A stretch of 64,000 bases of DNA from Echinimonas agarilytica (GTDB lineage Bacteria; Pseudomonadota; Gammaproteobacteria; Enterobacterales; Neiellaceae), in contig NZ_JAMQGP010000003.1 in the NCBI RefSeq assembly GCF_023703465.1, positions 496,001-560,000 on the forward strand, in the 5' to 3' direction. Under the pieces are notes generated by a model, which saw only the letters and a list, made by a program, of their open reading frames with translations, was not told where the DNA came from and made no database searches. How positions within the stretch are numbered: the stretch's first letter is position 1; each line of letters begins with the position of its first letter. Position numbers and translations under genes: made by a program. Below, in pieces: positions 16,987 to 26,611 of this stretch.

Positions 16987-18387
16987 CTAGAAGTCGGCTG
17001 TTTTCGGCGCACGAGGGAATGGAATAACATCACGAATGTTACCCATACCTGTGACATAGCTAACAAGGCGTTCAAAGCCAAGGCCAAAGCCTGAATGAGG
17101 CACGGTTCCGTAACGGCGTAAATCACGGTACCAAGAGTAGTCTTCTTTATCGAGCCCCATTTCTTCTAAACGAGCATCAAGCATATCGAGGCGTTCTTCA
17201 CGCTGGCTGCCACCAATAATTTCACCAATGCCGGGTGCTAATACATCCATTGCTGCAACAGTTTTGCCATCTTCGTTCATACGCATGTAGAAAGCTTTAA
17301 TGTCTTTAGGGTAGTTTTTCACAATCACAGGTGCATTGAAGTGTTCTTCAGCTAAATAGCGTTCGTGCTCAGATTGTAAGTCGATACCCCATTTAACTTC
17401 ATATTCAAATTTTCGATCGCAGTTCATCAAAATATCAACTGCATCAGTGTAGTCGATTTGTACGAAGTCACTTTCAACAAAACGCTGGAGGCGATTCAGT
17501 GCGTCTTTATCAATACGCTGCGCAAAGAACTCCATGTCGTCAGCTCGTTCTTCGAGTACGGCTTTAAAAGCATACTTGAGCATAGCTTCAGAGAGATTCG
17601 CAACATCATCCAGATCCGCAAAAGCGACTTCTGGCTCAACCATCCAAAACTCTGCTAAGTGACGACTAGTGTTTGAGTTTTCTGCACGGAACGTCGGGCC
17701 GAAAGTATAAACTTTACCTAACGCACAGGCATAGGTTTCAGCATTTAACTGGCCTGAAACTGTTAAGAAAGCTTCTTTACCGAAAAAGTCTTCGCTGTAA
17801 TCAATCGCGCCTTTGTCATCGCGTGGCAGGTTTTCAGTATCTAATGTGCTGACACGAAACATTTCGCCAGCACCTTCACAGTCACTTGCGGTGATGATAG
17901 GAGTACTTACCCATACATAACCTTGTTCATGAAAGAAGCGGTGAATCGCTTGAGCCAAGCAGTTGCGTACGCGAGTGACCGCACCACCGACGTTGGTACG
18001 AGCACGCAAGTGTGCGTGTTCACGTAAGTACTCCATGCTGTGACGTTTAGGAGCCATAGGGTAGGTATCTGGATCTTCAACCCATCCAAGAACTTCTACT
18101 GAAGTTGCATGAATTTCATACGCTTGGCCTTTGCCTGGGGATTCAACCACAGTGCCCGTCACAGAAACTGAACAACTTGATGTTAGACGAGTTACTTCAT
18201 CGTCATAATTACTAAGAGTATTCGGAACAACTGCCTGTATTGGATTAAAAGACGAACCATCGTGAATGGCTAGAAAAGAAATACCGGCTTTGGAATCGCG
18301 TCGAGTGCGAATCCAGCCTTTGACAGTGACTTCGGTATCGACCGAGAAGTCGCCAGCCAATACAGCGGCTACAGTTGGTTGGGTCAT
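16987..18387 (-). CDS. asnS: Asparagine-tRNA ligase
   Basis: Charges tRNA-Asn. The 466-residue length equals that of E. coli AsnS. An OB-fold anticodon-binding domain ([28 protein letters not shown]) is followed by the class II core: motif 2 ([24 protein letters not shown]), the conserved SGQLNAE and motif 3 ([15 protein letters not shown]). Presence of AsnS means that this organism need not rely on tRNA-dependent amidation for Asn-tRNA. The gene is divergent from the membrane-protein gene at 18533, and a perfect 18-base palindrome lies between them. Confidence 0.98.
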   Translation of the reverse strand: MTQPTVAAVLAGDFSVDTEVTVKGWIRTRRDSKAGISFLAIHDGSSFNPIQAVVPNTLSNYDDEVTRLTSSCSVSVTGTVVESPGKGQAYEIHATSVEVLGWVEDPDTYPMAPKRHSMEYLREHAHLRARTNVGGAVTRVRNCLAQAIHRFFHEQGYVWVSTPIITASDCEGAGEMFRVSTLDTENLPRDDKGAIDYSEDFFGKEAFLTVSGQLNAETYACALGKVYTFGPTFRAENSNTSRHLAEFWMVEPEVAFADLDDVANLSEAMLKYAFKAVLEERADDMEFFAQRIDKDALNRLQRFVESDFVQIDYTDAVDILMNCDRKFEYEVKWGIDLQSEHERYLAEEHFNAPVIVKNYPKDIKAFYMRMNEDGKTVAAMDVLAPGIGEIIGGSQREERLDMLDARLEEMGLDKEDYSWYRDLRRYGTVPHSGFGLGFERLVSYVTGMGNIRDVIPFPRAPKTADF

Positions 18388-18436
18388 GAATTAATTACTC
18401 CGAAAACCTTATTAAGTGTACTTATATTAAGAACCA

Positions 18437-18454
18437 CATCTTACATGTAAGATG
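18437..18454. promoter_or_regulatory. Perfect 18-base palindrome between asnS and the membrane-protein gene
   Basis: CATCTTACA is followed directly by its exact complement TGTAAGATG. It is 50 bases upstream of asnS and 79 bases upstream of the plus-strand gene, a natural operator position for either. The TTACATGTAA core does not match LexA, Fur, TyrR or PurR sites that I know. Regulator unknown. Confidence 0.55.
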
Positions 18455-18532
18455 AAGTTAAACAAGAGTGTCGTAAGGATTACAGGCCACATTTAGTCGG
18501 TTTTAAATGAAATTTGTTGTCAAGGAGTTTGA

Positions 18533-18904
18533 ATGGTTTGGGATGGCGTCGATAGAAGGCATGGAATTGATTGGCGTATTCGCGCATTGCGCACAGCTGC
18601 AGTGGCTTCATGGGTGCTTTTTATTGTCTGTTTGATTCTTTTTCATTTTGCGAGACCTGAGATGAATTCAGGGATTGCACGATATTATGGTGTGACGATT
18701 CGTTCAGAGTGGAATTTTGCATACACAGGGCCTTTGTTATACGGAATTTGGTTTTGTGCAGGCTTGAGTTTCTTGAGTTTTCTAGTGGGATTAAAACGCA
18801 GTAGACGCGCTGAAGATACTCGAAGATATAATCTGATCTTGCTCACAACGATGACGGTCGCTTGTGGCATACTTCTGACTTACCGTTTGGTTTTCGCAGT
18901 CTGA
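18533..18904 (+). CDS. Small inner-membrane protein of unknown function
   Basis: I do not recognise a family. The 123-residue product starts with a short charged segment containing DRRHGIDWRIRALR and then has three predicted membrane helices: about residues 22-42, 61-85 (YTGPLLYGIWFCAGLSFLSFLVG) and 99-121. AAGGAG five bases before the ATG gives a good start. The HDOD gene begins 48 bases downstream on the same strand, so the two are probably co-transcribed. An N-terminal DRR motif occurs in several marine signalling proteins, which hints at a link with that gene but proves nothing. Confidence 0.72.
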   Translation: MVWDGVDRRHGIDWRIRALRTAAVASWVLFIVCLILFHFARPEMNSGIARYYGVTIRSEWNFAYTGPLLYGIWFCAGLSFLSFLVGLKRSRRAEDTRRYNLILLTTMTVACGILLTYRLVFAV

Positions 18905-18952
18905 GCTTTGTGTTTAAAATATGAGTATTCACGAAGTTTAAAGGAGAATGTT

Positions 18953-19792
18953 TTGTCGTTAGAAAACGCATTGATTTTAACGTTTAAGGACAAACTTGCA
19001 CGTGATGTATTAGTCATTCCGAGCTTACCCGAAGTTGCGATGAGTGTTTGTGATGCCGTAGAAAGTGACGAAATGTCGTTGCGCGATATTGGAGAATTGA
19101 TCAGTCGTGATGCAGGAATGGCGGCACGCATGATTAAACTTTCCAATTCAGCGTTATTTGGCGCTCAGGTCAAAGCGATTACCATTCAAGATGCAGCAAA
19201 TCGCATCGGCTTGAAGGCTATTCGAACCATCGCTTTGGCGATGGCGATGGAACAGCTATACGTGAGCCAAAACGAAGTTGTGTTTGAATTGCTAGAAAAT
19301 AATTGGAAAAGAGCAATGCAGGTTGCTTGCAGCGCTTCGGCATTGTTGTCATTAAATCGGTCTGCAAGCCATATCGATATGGAGGTCATTACACTGGCAG
19401 GGGTTGTCCATAACATCGGTGTATTGCCTGTATTATTTGAAATGGAACGCTTACCTAAAGTCAGTAGTGATGTGGACCTTATGGTAAAAGTGGCTCATTC
19501 GCTGAAAGCCGAAATAGGTATGCGTTTACTTGAAAAGTGGGATTTTGATCCATCTATATTGTGCGCAGTGAAAGAGCTAACAGTGGGGGTTCCCCCTAAA
19601 TCAGGCCCTCTGAACGTTGCTGATTTTATTTGTGCAGCAGCGATTGCAACGGGGGCAGTGACTTTTCCTGGGCGTGATCAAGCCTCTGTATTGGCTGCCT
19701 ACATTGAGCGTGGTGTATTGGCTGATGAAAGTGTTTTGTCCAGCCCTGAATACTTAAATTTGTACCGAGACATGATGAATAGTATGAGTTAG
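18953..19792 (+). CDS. HDOD domain signalling protein
   Basis: A 279-residue cytoplasmic protein that is almost entirely one HDOD domain (LPEVAMSVCDAVESDEMSLRDIGELISRDAGMAARMIKLSNSALFG, then TIQDAANRIGLKAIRTIALAMAM). HDOD resembles HD phosphohydrolases but usually lacks their full set of metal ligands and acts in signalling. The GVVHNIGVLP segment has H and N where HD enzymes have HD, in line with loss of catalysis. I chose TTG 18953, six bases after AAGGAG at 18941-18946; a frame from 18908 has no ribosome binding site. Probably co-transcribed with the membrane protein before it. Confidence 0.85.
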   Translation: MSLENALILTFKDKLARDVLVIPSLPEVAMSVCDAVESDEMSLRDIGELISRDAGMAARMIKLSNSALFGAQVKAITIQDAANRIGLKAIRTIALAMAMEQLYVSQNEVVFELLENNWKRAMQVACSASALLSLNRSASHIDMEVITLAGVVHNIGVLPVLFEMERLPKVSSDVDLMVKVAHSLKAEIGMRLLEKWDFDPSILCAVKELTVGVPPKSGPLNVADFICAAAIATGAVTFPGRDQASVLAAYIERGVLADESVLSSPEYLNLYRDMMNSMS

Positions 19793-19881
19793 GAATGCTC
19801 ACCTATCGGCCTCAAATTCGATAAAACTCGACTACACTGAGTGTACAAAAGCATTCAATATCATGTGGTTCAGGGTTATTC

Positions 19882-22800
19882 ATGAATATATGGGGCCTTT
19901 ATTGTGGAGTTCTTCTTATAACGTTAGCGCTTGTTTTCGGTGTTCAAGCACGTGAAGTGAGCAAGCCGTATGTTCAAGAACTATTAAATAATGCCGAAAG
20001 TGCTCCCGAAGAAATAATCTCGCTCTATCACAATATCTTGCAAGAAATTGCCGAACGAGAACACTATGAGATTGCCGCTGCTGGCTATCAGGACGTCATT
20101 AATAGTTATTCAAGCCTCGTTCGGGCTTTGAACGTTGAACCTGAATTCGATCAGGCAACTTTCACTCAGCGTTTAGAATCGTCATCCCTCGCCGAAACTG
20201 AACAGCTGATCAGTGTGCTTAAAACCAGTCAACTGACCACCAATGCCGACATTCGATTAGGTGAAGAAGACGTCTCAACCATCAGTGACCGTCTGACGAT
20301 AATCCCCCAAGAGATTGAAGAGGTTGCGCGGCAAATATCAGAGGTTGCCATTTCTCTGCCCCATTCTGAACATAGTGCGTCGAGGATTGAAGCGCAGCAA
20401 ATGTTAGTCATTGCGCAACGTAATTCGAAAAATGCTCGCAGTAAGATGCTTCGTCTAGAGCAGCTTTCATCTGCAAATCGAATGGAATTGGCACGTTTAA
20501 AAGCAGAGCAATCCAAACTCAAACTTTCGGTCATCGATGAAAAGCTTAAACTTGCATCGCAAGCTCTAGCACACCTTAGAAAAGTTGATGCTGAGAAAAC
20601 TTTGGCGTCTCTCAACGCAGCTTCCAAAAAAGTTACGGAAGGAAGTGTCATTGAGCAGGATATATTTGACACCAACGTGAAACTCTCATCTTCACTGCGT
20701 TTGGCACAACATCAGCTTGAAGAATACCAAATCAGATTTCAGGATTTGAGTCGGATCTCTGAACGCATCAACTCATTATTGAGAGAGTTGCAAACAGGTG
20801 TTGACCGTTTCGACCCCACTGTGGAATTTTCGGCCGCCATTATTGAGCAACTAGAAACCTTGCAAAGCATTCCCAGCTTACGCGAGGTCAACCGAAAAGC
20901 GAATGAAATCAGAGTATCTGGTTTTTCATTTAGAAATCAGTTGAGAAAAAGCAAGTTGCTTGAAAACGATCTTCAAACCTCCGACGAGGTTGAGTTATTG
21001 CACTTGCAGCAGCAGTTACTGAACCGAAATATAGATCTCAATGAACAAATTGATGTGTTATTGAGGCAGGCGCAAAGCAACATTGAAGCCTTAACTGCTC
21101 AACAACAGAAATTGCATTCTTTGGCATTCTTACACCTCACTTGGATCCCAAATATATATCCTGTGAGTGCAGACGACATTAAAGATATCTGGATTCAAAT
21201 GGGCAATGTACTGAAAGCGTTGGAAGGTGAGTGGCGAGTGACCATGGATCACTTTGGCGTAAACAGTTTCCCAATTCTGATTTTGTTGCTGTCATACGTG
21301 TACTATCGCCGATTTGAGGTTCGATATAACCAATACTTAACGCGAATATCAGATCGAATTGGCAATGTGAAGCGTGATAAAGGTCATTATTCGTGGGTCG
21401 CAGTGGCAGGACTTGTGGTGCTGGCACTTGCTTTGCCGACTGTGACTATGCTGGCGGTAACATTTAACAAAGATCAACTGGTCATGTTGCCGCAATTGAT
21501 AATTATGATCGCCTTGGGTATTTCAATTAATCGCTTTGCCAAGCATTTGATGAATCCTGTGGGCGTGTTCATCCACCATTTTCGCTTAGATGCGAACTCT
21601 GTCATTATGGTGGCTCGCCATATCTTCTGGTTTTCACCGTTACTACTCATATCCATTCTGATCTATGAGTGGAGCACTATTTTCAGCGGTGATGATCTGT
21701 TTAATAATCCAGTGCGTGTGCTTCTTATGGTCAGCTCTGCACTATTTTCAGTGGCTACCGTATGGCTCTATCGCTTGCTACAAAATAACGCAAAGTCGTC
21801 AGGCGGTATGAGAACGCCTATTCGAATGTTGTGGTGGTTTGTTATTTCTATCCCCATCATTAGTTTCGTTATGCTTGCGGCCGGATACATGGTTGCGAGT
21901 AGCATGTTTCTTATGGATTATATCTGGACCATTTTGGCCGCTACGATTGTTCATGTCGCTTACCTGTTGAGTCTTCGCGGTATATCCATCATTTATCGAA
22001 GAATGGCGTTTGAAAGAGCTTTAGCAAGAAGAGCTGCTGTGTTAGCTCAACGCGATGAAGATGACGAAAATGAAGCGCCTCTTGAAGAGCTCGAAGACCG
22101 TTATATCGACTTTAGTGAAGTAGGGGCGCAAGCGTCAAAGTTATTACGCACTGCATTTTTATTGTTGCTTTACTTTGCTTTGTTACCTATCTGGAGCGAT
22201 GCATTCGACTCGTTTAGCTCTCTAAATGAGTTTACCCTTTGGACCGTGTATAGCGAGGGGGCGGAAGGCAAGGTTGCCACGCCAATTACCTTTAAACTGC
22301 TAGTGACTTCCATTGCGACGTGTATTTTTACGATTGTGAGTGTCCGCAATTTACCGGGTATGTTGGAGATCTTAGTGCTTCAGCGGATGCAGCTCTCGCC
22401 GGGTACGGGCTTCGCCATTAGTACGATTACCAAGTACTTGATTTTAGTCATCGGCATGATGATCGCGGTTGGCACATTGGGCTTTGAGTGGTCGAGTTTA
22501 CAATGGTTGGTAGCGGCACTGACTGTGGGGTTGGGGTTTGGCCTGCAAGAAATTTTTGCCAACTTCGTATCGGGCCTCATGTTATTGTTTGAAAAGCCTA
22601 TTCGAATCGGTGACACCGTGACGATTCGCAATATGACTGGCATCGTAACGCGAATTAATACGCGCGCGACCACCTTGATAGATTGGGATCGAAAAGAAGT
22701 GATTATCCCGAATAAAGCCTTCATTACTGAAGACTTTGTGAATTGGTCACTGAGTGACGCTATTACACGAATCGTAATTAAGGTTGGGGTTGCCTACAAT

Positions 22801-23100
22801 TCAGATCCAGATTTGGTGACGCAGCTTATTTCTGATGCCGCCAAAGAGTGTGAGTACACGCTGGAAGACCCAGTACCCGACGTGTTTTTTATCGAGTTCA
22901 GCGACAGCTCATTGCTGTTTGAGCTCAGAACATTTACCGCTGAGACCGCTCACCGGTTGCCTGCCACGCATTTTATTCATAATTGTATCTATCAAAAATT
23001 CAGTCAGTTTGGCGTTGAAATAGCCTTTCCACAGCTGGATGTTCATTTGAATGGCAGTTTAGACACAATGAATGATAGGTCGCCACAAAGGGCTCTATAG
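19882..23100 (+). CDS. Large mechanosensitive channel of the MscS family (MscK/MscM type)
   Basis: A 1072-residue inner-membrane channel that releases solutes on hypo-osmotic shock. A signal peptide (residues 1-23) is followed by a long periplasmic coiled-coil part (to about 420), then many membrane helices from about 450. The C-terminal MscS core has the pore helix and gate region LVAALTVGLGFGLQEIFANFVSGLMLLFEKPIRIGDTV and the beta domain with IPNKAFITEDFVNWS. Length and layout match MscK (KefA) and MscM (YjeP); I cannot decide between them by eye. The stop is 22 bases from the end of the convergent yjfC-like gene, without an obvious hairpin. Confidence 0.93.
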   Translation: MNIWGLYCGVLLITLALVFGVQAREVSKPYVQELLNNAESAPEEIISLYHNILQEIAEREHYEIAAAGYQDVINSYSSLVRALNVEPEFDQATFTQRLESSSLAETEQLISVLKTSQLTTNADIRLGEEDVSTISDRLTIIPQEIEEVARQISEVAISLPHSEHSASRIEAQQMLVIAQRNSKNARSKMLRLEQLSSANRMELARLKAEQSKLKLSVIDEKLKLASQALAHLRKVDAEKTLASLNAASKKVTEGSVIEQDIFDTNVKLSSSLRLAQHQLEEYQIRFQDLSRISERINSLLRELQTGVDRFDPTVEFSAAIIEQLETLQSIPSLREVNRKANEIRVSGFSFRNQLRKSKLLENDLQTSDEVELLHLQQQLLNRNIDLNEQIDVLLRQAQSNIEALTAQQQKLHSLAFLHLTWIPNIYPVSADDIKDIWIQMGNVLKALEGEWRVTMDHFGVNSFPILILLLSYVYYRRFEVRYNQYLTRISDRIGNVKRDKGHYSWVAVAGLVVLALALPTVTMLAVTFNKDQLVMLPQLIIMIALGISINRFAKHLMNPVGVFIHHFRLDANSVIMVARHIFWFSPLLLISILIYEWSTIFSGDDLFNNPVRVLLMVSSALFSVATVWLYRLLQNNAKSSGGMRTPIRMLWWFVISIPIISFVMLAAGYMVASSMFLMDYIWTILAATIVHVAYLLSLRGISIIYRRMAFERALARRAAVLAQRDEDDENEAPLEELEDRYIDFSEVGAQASKLLRTAFLLLLYFALLPIWSDAFDSFSSLNEFTLWTVYSEGAEGKVATPITFKLLVTSIATCIFTIVSVRNLPGMLEILVLQRMQLSPGTGFAISTITKYLILVIGMMIAVGTLGFEWSSLQWLVAALTVGLGFGLQEIFANFVSGLMLLFEKPIRIGDTVTIRNMTGIVTRINTRATTLIDWDRKEVIIPNKAFITEDFVNWSLSDAITRIVIKVGVAYNSDPDLVTQLISDAAKECEYTLEDPVPDVFFIEFSDSSLLFELRTFTAETAHRLPATHFIHNCIYQKFSQFGVEIAFPQLDVHLNGSLDTMNDRSPQRAL

Positions 23101-23122
23101 AGAGCGCCTCGGCACATACACA

Positions 23123-24277
23123 TTAATCTAGGATGATATGAGGAATAAAACGCGATGTGTCTTGTGTGATTGCACTTTTGTCTTCGCGAATGGTCAAGCC
23201 TGCCGGTTCATTGGCAATGATCCAGCTGCCAATCAATGTATGATTGCCATCAAATTGGGGCAGCGGCTGAGCTTGTTGAATAACATAGCCTTCGTGTCCA
23301 TAACCTTGGTCATTGGATACTTGAGTGATTTGACCTTGTTTAAGCCAGCTGATGTTGGCTCCCTCGCGGCCAAATAACGGCTTCTTAACGCAATCAACTG
23401 ACACTTCAGGTGAATCATCTGCAAACCATGCGGGTAACAAGTTGGGATGCCCTTGGTGGCGCTGCCACAATAGAGGAAGAATCCCTTTATTAGACAATAT
23501 TGCTTTCCACATGGGTTCCAAGAAGTAGTTGTCACAATTTTTCAAATAGGCACCAAATTCGTCTTCAAACATCATCTCCCAAGGATAAAGTTTAAATAGA
23601 GCCTGAATCGGGCGGTCGTCGAGCCGAACTAATTGGCTTTGATCATTAATTCCCAAGTCTTCAATAAAAATGAAATCTGTTGACGCGCCCCCTTGGCGAG
23701 CGCAATCTTCCAAATATTCCACCGTTCCGCGATCTTCCGCGGTATCTTTACAGCAGCTAAACGTCAGTGGAATGGAGTTCAGATCGGTGAAGCGAGCAAT
23801 CAGTTTTTCTTGAATTGAATTAAATTGGTCGGATGCGCGTGACAACTTGCCCGCATCGACCTGGTTTTCTAACCACATCCATTGAAAGAAACCAGCTTCA
23901 TACAACGAGGTGGGAGTATCTGCATTGTACTCCAGCAGTTTGGCAGGAGATCGACCATCGTAGCTAAAGTCCATTCGGCCATACAGTGTCGGGTGACCAT
24001 CACGCCAAGATTTAGCCACAGCGTCTCTGTATTGTGTGGGAATGCTTAAACGTTGCATGAGTTCATCAGACTTTACTACGTCATCGACTAAATCCAAACA
24101 CATCTGGTGAAGCTCTGCGGTAGGATCCTCTAAATCATTCTCAATTTGGTTGAGACTAAACTGGTAGTAGGCCGACTCGTCCCAGTAAAGTTCATCATCA
24201 ATTGTATGAAACTCAAATCCGCATTGGCGTGCAATGTCATGTAAGTTGTGGCGAGGCGCAATGGGAACACGTAACAC
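23123..24277 (-). CDS. yjfC: Glutathionylspermidine synthase-like ATP-grasp ligase (YjfC/YgiC type)
   Basis: A 384-residue ATP-grasp protein homologous to the synthetase half of glutathionylspermidine synthase. Conserved parts include GRMDFSYDG, LLEYNADTPTSLYEAGFFQW, SCCKDTAEDRGTVEYL, LFKLYPWE, KPLFGREGANISW and GSWIIANEPAGLTIREDKS. The amidase half of GspS is absent, as in E. coli YgiC and YjfC, for which no glutathionylspermidine synthesis has been shown to my knowledge. GTG 24277 aligns exactly with the E. coli YgiC start, and it lies one base after the stop of the preceding gene; the ATG at 24328 would overlap that gene by 50 bases. It is the last gene of a three-gene yjfL-yjfM-yjfC-like operon. 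Confidence 0.88.
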   Translation of the reverse strand: MLRVPIAPRHNLHDIARQCGFEFHTIDDELYWDESAYYQFSLNQIENDLEDPTAELHQMCLDLVDDVVKSDELMQRLSIPTQYRDAVAKSWRDGHPTLYGRMDFSYDGRSPAKLLEYNADTPTSLYEAGFFQWMWLENQVDAGKLSRASDQFNSIQEKLIARFTDLNSIPLTFSCCKDTAEDRGTVEYLEDCARQGGASTDFIFIEDLGINDQSQLVRLDDRPIQALFKLYPWEMMFEDEFGAYLKNCDNYFLEPMWKAILSNKGILPLLWQRHQGHPNLLPAWFADDSPEVSVDCVKKPLFGREGANISWLKQGQITQVSNDQGYGHEGYVIQQAQPLPQFDGNHTLIGSWIIANEPAGLTIREDKSAITQDTSRFIPHIILD

Positions 24278-24278
24278 G

Positions 24279-24854
24279 TCAACCGCCCCAGCCACTGCTG
24301 CGCTGGGTACTTTTGCCAAAACCACCACGACTCATGGTATTTGCACGTGCACCCATGCTGCCAGAGCGACTATAGACTTTGGCTTGTGATGCCGACATGA
24401 GGCTATTGGGCGCTGAACGTGGTCGAGTATCGCCGACTTGTCCAGTTCGCACATTGTTTGCCGTTCTGTATGCTGAGCGGTCATCGTTCGAGCGATACAG
24501 TGGACGTGAGCTGTTGCCGCTGAGTCCAGCCCCCACGGCTCCTGCCATACGAGACATCATAAAACCGGCCATGAGTGGTTGCCAAAGCCCCCCGTTGTTG
24601 TAGCATCCTTGTTGGCCAAAATCAGTCTGGCAATCTTGGCTGTTCTCATACTTTGGAGCGTCTTCGGCAGATGCCGCTTTAGCTTGTTGGTATTGTGCGA
24701 CACATTCTTGCTCGGTAAATTGACGATCATTGACGCATTCACTGATATCAGAATAATTCACAACAGGTACAGTAGGCTCTTGTGAGCAGCCGATAAGTGA
24801 GCCGGTAGCAGCTCCCATGATTGATAATTTAATCCACTTAGAACGTTTCATCAT
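24279..24854 (-). CDS. yjfM: DUF1190 lipoprotein (YjfM/YgiB type)
   Basis: A 191-residue lipoprotein: the lipobox SLIGC places the lipidated cysteine at residue 23. The following segment has the DUF1190 pattern with paired cysteines (SECVNDRQFTEQECVAQY, CQTDFGQQGCYNN). The C-terminal third is low in complexity and rich in Ser, Arg and Gly, ending SSGWGG. ATG 24854 and 24851 are both possible; AAGGA lies just upstream. It sits six bases after the DUF350 gene and one base before the ligase gene, which indicates strict co-translation. Function unknown; a role at the cell envelope is inferred from lipidation. Confidence 0.88.
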   Translation of the reverse strand: MMKRSKWIKLSIMGAATGSLIGCSQEPTVPVVNYSDISECVNDRQFTEQECVAQYQQAKAASAEDAPKYENSQDCQTDFGQQGCYNNGGLWQPLMAGFMMSRMAGAVGAGLSGNSSRPLYRSNDDRSAYRTANNVRTGQVGDTRPRSAPNSLMSASQAKVYSRSGSMGARANTMSRGGFGKSTQRSSGWGG

Positions 24855-24860
24855 GTGTCC

Positions 24861-25265
24861 TTAATATGTCATACAAGCTGCATTTAAAATGCCAGTTGCG
24901 ATCGCAGCGCAGCCCAAAAATATGCCAGCAGAGAGTTGGTCTTCGTTAATCTTTTCAATGAGTCCTTTCATATAAAGACGAACAGTGGTGAATGTAATGA
25001 GCTGGGTTACCAGCGCAACTAGGCCCCACATGGCATAGTCAACCAAGCTAACTGAGTTGATCGCAGCGCTCGCAACAGGAATGGTATAGCCCACTAAGCT
25101 CAACCCAAAAGCAGTGGCAGCAGCTTTGTTGTTTTGGCTCATTAAAGTCCATTCACAATAGGGCGTTACTTTGCTGTAAACCGCTCCAAATAACAGAATA
25201 AGTCCGTAACCAACGGCAAAATAAAGAGCAAATGCAGGAATGCCTTGCAGTGATTCAATAAGCAT
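24861..25265 (-). CDS. yjfL: DUF350 membrane protein (YjfL type)
   Basis: A 134-residue inner-membrane protein with four predicted membrane helices (about residues 8-28, 49-67, 76-98 and 109-131), consistent with the paired-helix DUF350 family. I start it at ATG 25265, with GGAAA upstream; the longer frame to 25340 lacks a ribosome binding site and adds a hydrophilic tail that YjfL proteins do not have. The order DUF350, DUF1190, GspS-like ligase equals yjfL-yjfM-yjfC of E. coli. That conserved order implies a shared envelope function, still unknown. Confidence 0.86.
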   Translation of the reverse strand: MLIESLQGIPAFALYFAVGYGLILLFGAVYSKVTPYCEWTLMSQNNKAAATAFGLSLVGYTIPVASAAINSVSLVDYAMWGLVALVTQLITFTTVRLYMKGLIEKINEDQLSAGIFLGCAAIATGILNAACMTY

Positions 25266-25472
25266 GGGGTGTTTCCTTGTTTGAACGCTTTGTGTCCATA
25301 TATGTATAGTCGAGGGTTGGACAATGTTGATGTGGCGCAATTATAACGCAGCAATCTCCATGTTACTTCGCTTTCTACTTGTTGATTTAGCTTGGGTTAA
25401 TACTGAGCTTGAAATCGGTCTACATCGCCATTGTAGCTGATGCATATTAACCAAGATACGTAGGAGAAATAA

Positions 25473-26156
25473 ATGGCAATTGCAATATTAAATGCAGATG
25501 AACTCGACCCCACTTTAGTTTCTGAATTTCATAGCTATGGATACATGTTTGAGCAGCTATTTGCTCCACTGGATATTGATTGTGATGTCTTTGATGTTCG
25601 CCAGGGAGAGTATCCGATTGATCCAGAGCATTACCATTCATTCCTCATTACAGGTTCTAAATCCGATGCTTTTGGTAAAGAACTGTGGATTCAAGACTTA
25701 AAATCATTCACCTGTAGTGCCTTGAATCGGGGCGCAAAATTTGTTGGGATTTGTTTTGGACATCAACTTCTCGCGCTGTTACTTGATGGTAAGGTCAGCC
25801 GTGCAGAGCAAGGTTGGGGCCTGGGTGTCATGACCTACCAATGTGATAGTCAATATCAAGGGCTTCCAACGCACTTATCGCTGATTGCAAGTCATCAAGA
25901 TCAGGTTATTCAATTGCCTGAGGATGCCAAGCGTTTGTACGGGAGCGACTTTTGCCCAAATGCTTCATTTTTGTGGCGTGAACAAGTTTTGACTTTCCAA
26001 GGGCATCCGGAATTTACCCCGAATTACTTAATGCAGTTGATGGGATTACGCCAGGGACGTATTCCCCATAAGCGGTATCAAAAGGCAGTCAGTCGCTTAA
26101 ATCAAGCACATGATGGAGTGCTCATCGGTCGCTTAATGGCCGCGTTTCTAAAGTAA
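25473..26156 (+). CDS. Class I glutamine amidotransferase-like protein
   Basis: A 227-residue stand-alone amidotransferase domain of the GMP synthase-like group. The nucleophile elbow GICFGHQ gives C94, and the His-Glu pair is H178 and E180 in GHPEF. All three catalytic residues are therefore present. Such proteins release ammonia from glutamine or, in related cases, cleave gamma-glutamyl compounds. No partner synthase lies next to it, so the acceptor is unknown. TAGGAG before the ATG supports the start. It is divergent from the yjfL-like operon, which may hint at shared metabolism of gamma-glutamyl compounds, but this is weak. Confidence 0.85.
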   Translation: MAIAILNADELDPTLVSEFHSYGYMFEQLFAPLDIDCDVFDVRQGEYPIDPEHYHSFLITGSKSDAFGKELWIQDLKSFTCSALNRGAKFVGICFGHQLLALLLDGKVSRAEQGWGLGVMTYQCDSQYQGLPTHLSLIASHQDQVIQLPEDAKRLYGSDFCPNASFLWREQVLTFQGHPEFTPNYLMQLMGLRQGRIPHKRYQKAVSRLNQAHDGVLIGRLMAAFLK

Positions 26157-26251
26157 ATGTGGTTTTCATCACATCCCCCTCAAACGTCATGAAACTGTCA
26201 CCCTCGGCAGCTATTAATAAAGGGAGTAGTCGTAAAAAGAGAGTGAAGAAT

Positions 26252-26536
26252 ATGAATTGGCAAGGTCTATTCGGGGTGCCTTCTGGGCCTTTAGAAAATT
26301 TGACCGCGGTGCAATGCATTCGAGCTTTGCGAGGTTGCGAGTCAATACAAGATGTTGATGCTCTCGAGTTAATCGAGCACTTAGAGTGGCTCACAGGTCA
26401 TCCTGATATTCATACCTATTTGCAAGAGAGTAAATGGCACAAGGGACTGCCTAAATCAGTGATTCAAGATATTATGGCTGAAGTTCGATTGCTAGATTCC
26501 CTGACTGATGATCCGCTTGACGAAGATATGCAATAA
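26252..26536 (+). CDS. Hypothetical 94-residue protein
   Basis: I do not recognise this family. The product starts MNWQGLFGVPSGPLENLTAVQC and is mostly helical and acidic (ALELIEHLEWLTGHPD, IQDIMAEVRLLDSLTDDPLDED). There is no signal peptide or membrane helix. ATG 26252 is chosen because the residues before it, in a frame reaching back to 26159, look like untranslated sequence and have no ribosome binding site. The gene lies between the amidotransferase and rmuC on the same strand with gaps below 100 bases on both sides. Confidence 0.6.
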   Translation: MNWQGLFGVPSGPLENLTAVQCIRALRGCESIQDVDALELIEHLEWLTGHPDIHTYLQESKWHKGLPKSVIQDIMAEVRLLDSLTDDPLDEDMQ

Positions 26537-26611
26537 CTCAATTTTAGATTGGCAAATCTCCTCACAACGCATAGGCTAACTGATTGAGGTAAAAGGAAAG
26601 AGGTCTGTGCG

